Shown here piece by piece: positions 31,406 to 38,986 of a stretch of DNA of 38,986 nucleotides (its first letter is position 1; the number at the start of each line of letters is the position of its first letter). The stretch spans positions 1-38,986 of the forward strand of contig CAMMQC010000012.1 in the NCBI GenBank assembly GCA_946498975.1. The letters are read 5' to 3'. The position numbers and the translations under genes are program-made. Below the pieces are notes generated by a model. The model searched no databases. It was not told the origin of the DNA and was given only the letters and a program-made list of their open reading frames with translations. The stretch is from an uncultured Mycoplasmatota bacterium (lineage in GTDB: Bacteria > Bacillota_I > Bacilli_A > RF39 > UBA660).

Positions 31406-32175
31406 TAATAAAGTTTTAGACTTACTTCTAATAAATCTTCTTCACTTACATCCCCTTTTTCTTTTAATAAAACTATTAACTTATTAACTTTTCCTTCTTT
31501 TACATCTAATATTTCTTGATATGGCAAAACAACTCCATCTTTTAAAGTAATTTCAGGAAAGTCTTCTAAAACATTTATTAATAAGCAAAATTTAGTATAA
31601 AGTATTAATTCTTTTTCATTATCTATTTTTAAAACACCTAAGGGATTTAATATTCTCATTTTTACTTTTTGAAAAAAAGATGATGAAATATCTTTATTAA
31701 TAGAAGAAACACCAATTATATTTTCTAACTCTTCAGGTATATTTTCTTTGAAAAAAAGATGATAAAGCTTTGTTAAATTGATATTTTCTAACATTTTTTT
31801 AAACTGTTCATAATCAATAGAATTAATATAATCAATGAATTGTTCTTTATAATCTAAAATATAATCACTTTCAAAAATATATTTTAATAATGGAAAATTT
31901 TCTTCACCTATAATATTAAGAATATTTCTTTTTTTCCTATTTTTAGGAGAAGTTAATACTTTATAAAATATTTTTTTATTATTAAGTAATTCCCTAACTT
32001 CTTCCATATTTTGAACTTGTAAGAATAAAGAAGAAAATATAACTTCATTTAATTCATCTAAATATGGATTTTTAAGTAATTTAGTTTTTTCATCTAAAGT
32101 CATTGAATTAAACTTTCTTATAAAAGTTGGTAATGTCATATTAGATAACTCTGTAATTATAGTTCTATCATCCAT
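31405..32175 (-). pseudogene. 5' part of the large unknown gene split by an IS
   Basis: A 256-residue frame starting ATG 32175 ('MDDRTIITELSNMTLPTFIRKFNS'), helical and charged. Its stop (TAG) is formed by the first bases of the IS at 31405-31407. The true product continues in frame into 30502-29182 once the 903-bp IS and one 3-bp target copy are removed. The N-terminal part looks like stacked helices ('LDYKEQFIDYINSIDYEQFKKMLENINLTKLYHLFFKE'). Function unknown. The truncated protein may still be made. Confidence 0.65.
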
Positions 32176-32199
32176 TAATATCTCACCTCATAACTTTTA

Positions 32200-32262
32200 A
32201 TTAAATTATATAATAAAATTATTTTTTTATCTATCTATTTAGAAAAAATTATGTTACAATGT
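32200..32262. repeat. intergenic repeat, copy B
   Basis: About 60 bases matching 25881-25942. It includes the -10 (TACAAT, 32255-32260) of the module 4 antitoxin RNA. Confidence 0.6.
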
Positions 32263-32376
32263 ATATATGAAGAAATTCTTCATAAAATAAAAAAATGAGG
32301 AACATTTATTTTGACACTCGAATGTCACCTCATAAATAATATGATTGACACTCTTATGCAGAGTGTCTTATTTTAT
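32255..32376 (+). ncRNA. antitoxin RNA of type I TA-like module 4
   Basis: The -10 TACAAT (32255-32260) has no good -35, unlike the TTGACA of modules 1-3. Start near 32267. The RNA contains GAGGAACATTTATTTT and ends with a perfect 8-bp GACACTCT/AGAGTGTC hairpin (32347-32367) and T-rich tail. Confidence 0.5.
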
Positions 32377-32465
32377 ATCTTAATAGCCACTATCAATAAG
32401 GTAAGACTTATAATAACCAAAGCGATAGACTTTAAAAGCTTTAATATAAAAGTTTTCATCTTCAC
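32373..32465 (-). CDS. small hydrophobic toxin peptide, type I TA module 4
   Basis: A 30-residue peptide, MKMKTFILKLLKSIALV..., homologous to modules 1 and 2. GTG 32465 is the likely start: it is 8 bases from GAGGAGG and keeps the MK-x-KTF alignment. ATG 32459 is too far from the RBS. Promoter TTGTTA (32548-32553), 17 bases, TACTAT (32525-32530). The 5' leader AGGAACATTTAT is exactly complementary to ATAAATGTTCCT at the mRNA 3' end. Confidence 0.6.
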   Translation of the reverse strand: MKMKTFILKLLKSIALVIISLTLLIVAIKI

Positions 32466-32593
32466 TTTTAAGTCCTCCTCTCATTAAGAATAGAGGCGAC
32501 ACCCACATAAATGTTCCTACAAATATAGTATCACATTAATTTCTACATAACAAGAAAAATATGTAATAAATTAGTTACGAATTTTCGTAAATA

Positions 32594-33877
32594 TTAACCT
32601 AATACCAAATTACTTATATAATCTACACCAAAGCTATTTAAAATAGGGTATCTTGGTATTTTATAAAGGTCTATACCCTTTTTTATTTTAGTAGAACCTC
32701 CAATAAAAGCCATTTCAAAACCTGCTTCTTTTACTAAATTAATAGAATAATCACTGTACTCATAAAAAGGAAAACAAAAGGCTTTTGTATTATTTAAAGT
32801 TTCTCTACTAAGTTTTAAATCGTTTAAGATCTCACTTTCTGGTAAACAATTAATCCCACCGCCCTGACCAGTAGGACAAACACCAGTCGTATGCATATTA
32901 TGAGTATGACTTGCTATTTCCAAATAAGATGATTCAAACTTATTAACAGGATACCAAGAACTAACTAAAAACAGTGTTGCATTTAAACCATACTTTTCTA
33001 AGAAAGGAATAAAGTTCTCTGCTCTTGCCCCATCATCTATTGTAATTAAAATAGACTTCTTAGGAAGATTAATCTCACCCTTTATAAAGCTTAATACCTC
33101 ACTAGTATTTAGTGTAAAAACGTTATTGTCAGCTAAAAACTTAAAGTGAGAATCTATCTGTTCTTCACTATGACATATAATATCGTTACAACTATTATCA
33201 CCATTTAAATAGATAAAATGATAAAGTATTGCAGGAATACTCTCTGCCACATCTTCACTACTATCTACCTCTACTACATTACTAACATCTTCCTTTTTGA
33301 CATAGACTAATCTTGATAATAAAGATATACCATAATAATCATCTAAATTAACAATAACTTTAGAAGTTATAGGAATATCTAAAGAAAACAATTCATTAAA
33401 ACTATCATCATAATAAACAACACTTTCTTTAGTAGTAACTTCTATAGGAAACTCTATATAATTAAGATATCTTTTACTAATAGATTCATCAGTAGGTTCT
33501 ACATCTTTATAAGACACATAATAATCACTATCTAATAATTTAAAATATTTATTATCTAAACTGATATTATCTACTACTTCAAGTTCTAATATATTATCTT
33601 TATTTATACTACCAACATCTTTATATTTACCATTATCATTTATATAAATTTTAGTATCTTTAGTAGTCTTAACAGCACTTCCATAATTAGATTTTATTTT
33701 AATTAAAACATTTTCATCTTTTATTAAAGAGTTTCTAGTTTTAGAAACATTTAAAGATTCTTCTTCTCTTTCTTTCATATCATTATAAATAAAGACACCA
33801 CAACCTATAGATATTACACTAATAAATATCGTTACTATAATTAAGACTCTTAATGGTTTAATTTTCACTTTTAACAC
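32594..33877 (-). CDS. membrane-anchored polysaccharide deacetylase
   Basis: A 427-residue protein with an N-terminal membrane anchor (about residues 10-32) and an extracellular region with SH3-like strands (about 50-200). The C-terminal NodB-homology domain shows 'ILITIDDGARAENF' (TIDDG, the metal-binding Asp pair), 'IASHTHNMH' (His-x-x-x-His metal site) and 'AFCFPFYEYSDYS' (R/P..P motif). These enzymes remove acetyl groups from GlcNAc or MurNAc in peptidoglycan or capsular sugars, often giving lysozyme resistance. The DDG motif has Ile in place of the usual Phe. The C-terminal coding end (VDYISNLVLG) is duplicated at 27195-27232. Confidence 0.85.
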   Translation of the reverse strand: MLKVKIKPLRVLIIVTIFISVISIGCGVFIYNDMKEREEESLNVSKTRNSLIKDENVLIKIKSNYGSAVKTTKDTKIYINDNGKYKDVGSINKDNILELEVVDNISLDNKYFKLLDSDYYVSYKDVEPTDESISKRYLNYIEFPIEVTTKESVVYYDDSFNELFSLDIPITSKVIVNLDDYYGISLLSRLVYVKKEDVSNVVEVDSSEDVAESIPAILYHFIYLNGDNSCNDIICHSEEQIDSHFKFLADNNVFTLNTSEVLSFIKGEINLPKKSILITIDDGARAENFIPFLEKYGLNATLFLVSSWYPVNKFESSYLEIASHTHNMHTTGVCPTGQGGGINCLPESEILNDLKLSRETLNNTKAFCFPFYEYSDYSINLVKEAGFEMAFIGGSTKIKKGIDLYKIPRYPILNSFGVDYISNLVLG

Positions 33878-33964
33878 CTCAGTATTATTATTTACTAAAA
33901 TTATACTTAATATTTAAGAGATAAACAATTATTTTTTTACATATATTTAATTAAAGGTGATACT

Positions 33965-34561
33965 ATGGACTCATACATTACTTCTTTAATGACTAATCTA
34001 GGCTATTTAGGTATGTTTATTGGAATGGTACTGGAAGCAGTTATAATTATTATTCCAAGTGAACTTATACTTGCAACAGCAGGTATCCTTGCAGGTAGAG
34101 GTTTCTTTTCTTTTTCTATGGCTCTTCTAATAGGAGTTTTAGGTAGTGTATTTTGTGCCATTATTATTTATGCTTTTGGATATTTTGGAGGAAGACCTTT
34201 TATAAAGACTTATGGTAAATTTTTCTTTATGAAAGAAGAAGACATCGATAAATGCGATAAATGGTTTAATAAATATGGACCATGGGCTGCTTTTATAGGA
34301 AGAAACTTTCCTATTATTAGAACTCTTATCTCCTTACCTATGGGAGTTAGTAAAGTTCCTTTTCTTAAATTTGTCATATACACAACATTAGGTAGTATTC
34401 CTTGGACCTTCGCTTTCGTTTATGTTGGTTATGCTTTAGGGAATAACTGGATTATCTTAGATAATTTTGTTAAGAAATTAAAAGTACCTATCTATATATT
34501 ATTAGGTGCATTATTAATTACATATATTTATAAAAAAGTAAAAGAAAGAAAAACTAAATAA
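33965..34561 (+). CDS. DedA-family membrane protein
   Basis: A 198-residue integral membrane protein with the DedA/VTT order. 'GYLGMFIGMVLEAVIIIIPSELILATAGILA' is a reentrant helix with the conserved Glu, followed by 'GGRPFIKTYGKFFFMKEEDIDKCDKWFNKYGPWAAFIGRNFPIIRTLISLPMGVSKVPFLKF' and two further helices. Known: DedA proteins flip undecaprenyl phosphate and phosphatidylethanolamine-type lipids and support envelope stability. RBS AAAGGTGATACT. Confidence 0.9.
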   Translation: MDSYITSLMTNLGYLGMFIGMVLEAVIIIIPSELILATAGILAGRGFFSFSMALLIGVLGSVFCAIIIYAFGYFGGRPFIKTYGKFFFMKEEDIDKCDKWFNKYGPWAAFIGRNFPIIRTLISLPMGVSKVPFLKFVIYTTLGSIPWTFAFVYVGYALGNNWIILDNFVKKLKVPIYILLGALLITYIYKKVKERKTK

Positions 34562-34636
34562 CATCTCATACAAACATATTTTATTATAGAATTTTCTAAA
34601 ATTAATACACATATTTGTTATTAGGGAGGAAAACAA

Positions 34637-34807
34637 ATGAATCGAACTGATTATGTAAGACTATCTTTAGAATTACATTTATTCTTTGACCGTATTATGA
34701 AAGAACATAGTTTCTTTTTAGAGACTGCTTTTATGGAAAAAGATAAGGACTTAAAAGAATTGCAAATGACTTTCAAAAAAGCTTTTCTAACATTCTATCA
34801 AGAATAG
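34637..34807 (+). pseudogene. DUF2935 protein, N-terminal part (frameshifted)
   Basis: A 56-residue frame, ATG 34637 after GGGAGG, giving 'SLELHLFFDRIMKEHSFFLETAF', the start of the DUF2935 four-helix fold with its Glu/His ligands. It ends in TAG at 34805. One T missing from TTTT (34783-34786) explains the break: adding it gives 'SNILSRIVELANNN' and joins the 34807-35529 frame. Restored length is about 295 residues. DUF2935 proteins are helical, probably metal-binding; function is unknown. Confidence 0.7.
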
Positions 34808-35529
34808 TGGAACTAGCGAATAACAATATAAGTCAAAATTTTCTAAATGCTGGAGAAATGATTACTAATAATACATTAGAAGCAGAAATAAAAACAAGTA
34901 ATTTATCAGGTATAGAAATTGATAGTAATATAACTAGAAAACAAATAGAGTTAAGAAGTGGAATGATTAATGTTAATGAAAGATTAATAAATAGTATTAG
35001 CAATATAAATAGAAGAACACTACCCCTTATTCAAAACTTAATTTCTTTTAAAACTAATATATTAAATAATGTTTTATCTTGTAAAATGTATACAACTAAT
35101 TATCCTTTGTTAATCACTCATATAATTAATGAAGCGAAAATGTATTATAACTTATTAAACAAAATAGAAAGTAATGAACCATTTGATAGAAACTATATTT
35201 ATGAACAGGAATTATTCTGGAATAACATTATGAAAGAACATGCTGAGTTTATAAGAGGACTACTTAATCCAACTGAAAAAGAACTAATTATAACAGCTAA
35301 TAAATATGCAGAAGAATATGAATCTATTCTAAAACAATTTAATTATTATCAACCTAATCTTAAAAATATTAGTTTAAATGAAACGATTAGTTTTAGAAAC
35401 TTTAAAATAGCAGGTGAAGAAGGAATACTAAATTGTAAAATTAAAAGTATAATTGTTCCCCTTCTAGCAGATCATGTTTTAAGAGAAGCTAATCACTTTA
35501 TTAGAATATTAAAAAGTATTAATGTATAA
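34807..35529 (+). CDS. DUF2935 protein, C-terminal part
   Basis: A 240-residue frame from GTG 34807, which lacks its own RBS. It carries the second DUF2935 repeat: 'YEQELFWNNIMKEHAEFIRGLLNPTEKELI' mirrors the 'FFDRIMKEHSFFLETAF' repeat at the other end of the gene, with His and Glu residues spaced as in ferritin-like four-helix bundles. It is therefore the main body of the 34637-35529 gene, cut by a one-base loss. 'LLADHVLREANHFIRIL' near the end adds another His/Glu pair. Confidence 0.75.
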   Translation: MELANNNISQNFLNAGEMITNNTLEAEIKTSNLSGIEIDSNITRKQIELRSGMINVNERLINSISNINRRTLPLIQNLISFKTNILNNVLSCKMYTTNYPLLITHIINEAKMYYNLLNKIESNEPFDRNYIYEQELFWNNIMKEHAEFIRGLLNPTEKELIITANKYAEEYESILKQFNYYQPNLKNISLNETISFRNFKIAGEEGILNCKIKSIIVPLLADHVLREANHFIRILKSINV

Positions 35530-35614
35530 TTTATTAGAGGAAAAAACAAAATTAATTTTTTGTTTTTTATTAAACAATTCTTAATATTTACATATCTTAT
35601 AATAGGTGTTGAAT

Positions 35615-36376
35615 ATGACTATTGACTATAAGGATATAAAGTTATCTTATCAAAAATATGGGGACTCTAAAGATGTAATTGTAATACTTCCAGGTTGGGG
35701 AGAAACAAGAAATACTTTTTTAGAAATGATAAATATTTTAAAAATAGATTATACTGTTTATATTATAGATTATCCTGGTTTTGGAGAAACTAAATTTCCT
35801 AATTATAATCTAACTATGGATGATTATACAGAAATGATTATAAAGTTCTTTAATGATTCAAAGATATCTAATCCTAATATAATTGCCCATTCATTTGGAG
35901 GAAGAATTGCCATACTCCTATCTTCTAAATATAATGTTTCTATTAATAACTTAATACTAATAGATAGTGCAGGAATTAAACCTAAAATGACTTTAAAGAA
36001 AAAGTTTAGACTTAAACTATATAAAACTCTACAAAGTCTTGCAAACTATCTACCTAAAAAAATTAAACATAAATTTAAGACTTATTTATTTAATAAGTTT
36101 TCAAGTAGTGATTATCAATCCTTAGATGAAAATATGCGTGAAACTTTTAAAAACATTGTTAATTTAGATTTAACTAATTACTTATCTTCTATTAATACCA
36201 ATACCCTAATACTATGGGGAGAAAAAGATACTGACACTCCTCTAAAAGATGGTAAATTAATGCATAAAAAAATAACAAATAGTGAGCTTATTATCTTTCC
36301 TAATTGTACTCACTATTGTTATTTAGAAAATACTTATGTAATTATTAAAATTATATTATGTTTTCTTGATGATTAG
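35615..36376 (+). CDS. alpha/beta hydrolase
   Basis: A 253-residue alpha/beta hydrolase. 'VILPGWGETRNTF' is the oxyanion-hole loop. The nucleophile elbow 'AHSFGGRIAI' gives Ser in S-x-G-G, the catalytic Asp is in 'GEKDTDTPL' and the His in 'NCTHYCYLEN'. It may act on a lipid or ester; the substrate is not predictable. An in-frame GTG/TTG at 35606/35609 is possible, but ATG 35615 has AGGTG six bases upstream. Its stop overlaps the stop of the convergent DUF2207 gene by 4 bases. Confidence 0.85.
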   Translation: MTIDYKDIKLSYQKYGDSKDVIVILPGWGETRNTFLEMINILKIDYTVYIIDYPGFGETKFPNYNLTMDDYTEMIIKFFNDSKISNPNIIAHSFGGRIAILLSSKYNVSINNLILIDSAGIKPKMTLKKKFRLKLYKTLQSLANYLPKKIKHKFKTYLFNKFSSSDYQSLDENMRETFKNIVNLDLTNYLSSINTNTLILWGEKDTDTPLKDGKLMHKKITNSELIIFPNCTHYCYLENTYVIIKIILCFLDD

Positions 36377-38283
36377 AAACGGCCTCCACCGCCTCCACCT
36401 CCGAAGGAGCCTCCTCCACCAATGGAACCGCCACCAAAACCTCCACCACTTGATGACTGACTAGCAGCGATTGAGGAACGTGATGATGCAACTGCAGTAT
36501 GTATACCACTATTTATACTAGAATAAATATTAGATGTTATAATATAATGAGTCATATAAGGATTATAACCAACATAAGTAGTATCACTTGTATCCATATT
36601 AGGCATCTTAAGTTCCATTTCTTTAGAAAGTTTATCTGCACAGTCTAAAATAGTTGCATATACTAAATACTTATCCCATAAAGTTACCTCAGGTAACTCT
36701 TTTTCATTAAATCTACTAAAGTCTTCTAAGAATTTCTTATGAGCCATCCATTTAGCATAATGTTCTGCACCCTTTTTAGTATAGAACTTTCTAGTTATAA
36801 CAAATATAATTAATGCTATCATAAAAATAATAATTATTATTCCAAGCCAAGATAAATCTAAAGCAAAACTAATAAATGTTAAGATAAGTCCTAATAAACT
36901 AAAGATAACTGAGAAAGCTACTAAACCTGGAGTTGTAGCAAAGAATAACTCACTTTTACCTAAAGATTTACTTTTCCTTATAAAATCATTATATAAATCC
37001 ATTACATTATTAGCATTACTTAAAGTAGAACAATGTTTCCTTATAGTAGAAAGAACTACTTCTTTACTATTACCTATCTCATTAATAATAAGGTTTAAAG
37101 CTATCTTCTCTGTTTCAGTTAAACTAGCTTCATCATATTCTTGTAATACTAGTTTATAATCATCTTTTAATTTTCTATCAATAACTTCTACTTTTAAGAC
37201 TTTCTTATATATTAGATTAAGTATAGTAGCAGATAAACTCTTCTCAGTTACGTTCTTATCAAGTAAATACTCTAATACTTCAGGACCATAACTAGCAGGA
37301 AAATCCCTAAAATATTCCATATTAAAGGCAGTCTTTTTCATCTTTTTCTCTCTTAAGTAAACACCAACTGCAAGACTAATTGCAATTAAAGCCCAAACAC
37401 TACTTGATATTATTAATATCATATTTTGTCTTTGAATTTTTTCTCTTTCCTTATTCGCTTCATCACTTAACTCTGTTTGATAATCTATAATTGCATCTTT
37501 GGCAATTAAACCACTAACTTTAGTAGCATTAGGTACTAAAGATTTATCAAATATTAATCTAACACTAACAGGATTATATGCTCCTAAAAAGTTAAATGTA
37601 CCTACCGCTTCCTTATTATTAGTTCTTTCTATTTCTCCATTCAAAGGTCCATGTAACCATACTCTATAATCGCTATCACTATTAGAAAGTACTACTTTAA
37701 CTTCATAATCTCCTATATTTTCTCTATAACCATCACCTAATGTATTCCAGGCAAGTTCTGCTATATCTTCATGAACTACTACTACATCAGTAACGGTATA
37801 CTCTATATAAAAGATTTCATCTAAATCACTAGGATTATATATTTTTAGATAATCTTCTCCCATATAATAAGTATTAGTATATTTTTTAGAATCCCCATTA
37901 CTTGCATAACTAACTTCATCAAAATAATTAACACTTCTATTAAAATCATCAAAAGTAAGTTCTCCATCATCACTAATAGAACCTACTCTTAAATTTATAA
38001 TTTCATCACCATCATATAAATCATTATTACCTTTAATATCATTAATAGTATAACTTCTTGTATTATTATATAAACTTCTAGCAAGTATAGTTCTATCCAT
38101 ACCATTATACTCACCATTCATCTTAATAAGTTCTCTCACCTTAATAGAACCATTATCAAGTATTTCTATCTCACTTAAAAACTTATCAGTAGGCTCTCCT
38201 CCTAAAAAAGAAAATCCTACTGGTAAAAACATAATAACAAATATTGCTATAAATATTATAATTGAGATTTTATTTTTACTCAT
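36373..38283 (-). CDS. DUF2207 membrane protein
   Basis: A 636-residue membrane protein. An N-terminal TM (about 7-25) precedes the extracytoplasmic DUF2207 domain ('LSEIEILDNGSIKVRELIKMNGEYNGMDRTI..'). A TM near 287-307 follows, then a cytoplasmic region and two more TM segments (about 450-500). The end is a Gly/Ser-rich tail (GGGFGGGSIGGGGSF...). The family accompanies LemA in many Firmicutes, and the gene lies 42 bases downstream of lemA with a terminator between them. Function is not established. Confidence 0.85.
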   Translation of the reverse strand: MSKNKISIIIFIAIFVIMFLPVGFSFLGGEPTDKFLSEIEILDNGSIKVRELIKMNGEYNGMDRTILARSLYNNTRSYTINDIKGNNDLYDGDEIINLRVGSISDDGELTFDDFNRSVNYFDEVSYASNGDSKKYTNTYYMGEDYLKIYNPSDLDEIFYIEYTVTDVVVVHEDIAELAWNTLGDGYRENIGDYEVKVVLSNSDSDYRVWLHGPLNGEIERTNNKEAVGTFNFLGAYNPVSVRLIFDKSLVPNATKVSGLIAKDAIIDYQTELSDEANKEREKIQRQNMILIISSSVWALIAISLAVGVYLREKKMKKTAFNMEYFRDFPASYGPEVLEYLLDKNVTEKSLSATILNLIYKKVLKVEVIDRKLKDDYKLVLQEYDEASLTETEKIALNLIINEIGNSKEVVLSTIRKHCSTLSNANNVMDLYNDFIRKSKSLGKSELFFATTPGLVAFSVIFSLLGLILTFISFALDLSWLGIIIIIFMIALIIFVITRKFYTKKGAEHYAKWMAHKKFLEDFSRFNEKELPEVTLWDKYLVYATILDCADKLSKEMELKMPNMDTSDTTYVGYNPYMTHYIITSNIYSSINSGIHTAVASSRSSIAASQSSSGGGFGGGSIGGGGSFGGGGGGGRF

Positions 38284-38301
38284 GTCCGTTCACTCCTTAG
38301 A

Positions 38302-38325
38302 AAAAAAGCTTGCATAAAGCAAGTC
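38302..38325 (-). terminator. terminator between lemA and the DUF2207 gene
   Basis: CTTGC/GCAAG stem with loop TTTAT on the minus strand, followed by CTTTTTTTCT. It would lower expression of the DUF2207 gene relative to lemA. Confidence 0.6.
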
Positions 38326-38889
38326 TTAAAATGATACTTTAGGTGTCTCTTTATCTTTCTCATCTATTTCAAAGAAAGATTCTTCTTTAAAATGAGAAAT
38401 ACTAGCAACTATATTACTAGGAATAGTTTGTACTTTATTATTATAAGTAAGTACTGTATCATTATAAAATTGTCTCATGGTACTAATCTTATCTTCAGTA
38501 TCTCTTAAATCATTTTGAAGTGAAACAAAGTTCTGATTAGCTTTAAGGTCTGGATATGCTTCTGCAAGAGCGAATAGTCTATTTAACATACCAGTTAATT
38601 CACCACTAGCTTTTATCTCTTCTTCTTTAGTACCTGCAGTATTAAAACTATTACGAGCATTAACAACAGCATCTAAAGTAGAACTTTCATGTTTAGCATA
38701 ACCTTTAACAGTCTCTACTAAATTAGGAATTAAATCTGCTCTTCTTTTTAATTGAACATCAATTTGACTCCATTGATCTTTAACTCTGTTTCTAAGTTGT
38801 ACTAAAGAATTATATGTTGCTATATACCAAATAACTAATATTACAATAATTGCAACTATTACAATACCTATAATCATTCCTGTTGACAT
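38326..38889 (-). CDS. lemA: LemA family protein
   Basis: A 187-residue LemA protein with one N-terminal TM ('[25 protein letters not shown]'). The helical core carries the family signature '[34 protein letters not shown]', then '[20 protein letters not shown]' and '[26 protein letters not shown]'. Normal length. The role of LemA is not well defined. It is the first gene of the pair with DUF2207. Start ATG follows AGAGGTGATA. Confidence 0.95.
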   Translation of the reverse strand: MSTGMIIGIVIVAIIVILVIWYIATYNSLVQLRNRVKDQWSQIDVQLKRRADLIPNLVETVKGYAKHESSTLDAVVNARNSFNTAGTKEEEIKASGELTGMLNRLFALAEAYPDLKANQNFVSLQNDLRDTEDKISTMRQFYNDTVLTYNNKVQTIPSNIVASISHFKEESFFEIDEKDKETPKVSF

Positions 38890-38986
38890 ATTATCACCTC
38901 TGTTTTAATTATATACTAAAGAATATAAAAATTAAAATCACTATTTGCACAGTGTTGCTAATTATACTATTAGTCATCTTTTTCTT
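38890..38986. other. upstream region of lemA
   Basis: No coding frame. It must hold the lemA promoter on the minus strand, but I see no convincing -35/-10 pair before the window ends. Confidence 0.4.

Overview
The window is AT-rich DNA (roughly a quarter G+C by eye) with strong AGGAGG-type ribosome binding sites and TTGACA/TATAAT-type promoters. TGA is used as a stop codon. Pyruvate:ferredoxin oxidoreductase, a BclA-like collagen-repeat protein, many lipoproteins and cell-envelope genes point to an anaerobic low-GC Firmicute (Bacillota), perhaps an uncultured gut Bacilli or Clostridia lineage. That assignment is inference. I see no rRNA, tRNA or CRISPR array.

Region 1 (1-1.5 kb) is left flank: a three-gene envelope operon on the minus strand and the 3' remnant of an XRE-type regulator gene. 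Region 2 (about 1.54-17.41 kb) is an integrated mobilizable element. Its ends are direct repeats that look like the terminator of a small RNA (1520-1556 and 17371-17409). Just inside both ends lie paired GATGGGTAG arm-type repeats, and a tyrosine recombinase sits next to the right end. The plus-strand backbone has a HTH replication-type protein, a DUF3173-like protein, a RepA-like AAA ATPase, a hairpin-rich candidate oriT, a MobV relaxase broken by a one-base frameshift, a CHAT (caspase-like) protease and the integrase. The minus-strand cargo is one compact six-gene operon: HTH regulator, type III Mod, type III Res, a GmrSD-like DUF262/HNH nuclease, a one-pass membrane protein and a TIR-like (ThsB/DUF1863-type) protein. 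A lone plus-strand gene at the left end looks like a proteasome-fold (Ntn hydrolase) protein. The two sides are driven by face-to-face promoters that share -35 bases and carry three copies of a TTTC(C/G)GGACA operator-like repeat. The element is best read as a mobile defence island.

Region 3 (17.4-26.4 kb) is chromosomal: recG, a degenerate glycerophosphodiesterase-like protein, a candidate structured RNA, a BclA-like protein, uppS and nifJ. Region 4 (26.4-32.6 kb) holds four copies of a small module that I read as a type I toxin-antitoxin family. Each copy has a 30-31 aa hydrophobic peptide on the minus strand and a convergent antisense RNA on the plus strand. Each toxin leader can also pair with the 3' end of its own mRNA. 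Two of the copies are outside annotatable ORF length limits only because the peptides are tiny. The copies are interleaved with unknown genes, one of which (about 695 aa when restored) is split by an IS5-family (ISL2-like) insertion. Region 5 (32.6-39 kb) is envelope housekeeping: a NodB-type deacetylase, DedA, a frameshifted DUF2935 protein, an alpha/beta hydrolase, a DUF2207 membrane protein and LemA.
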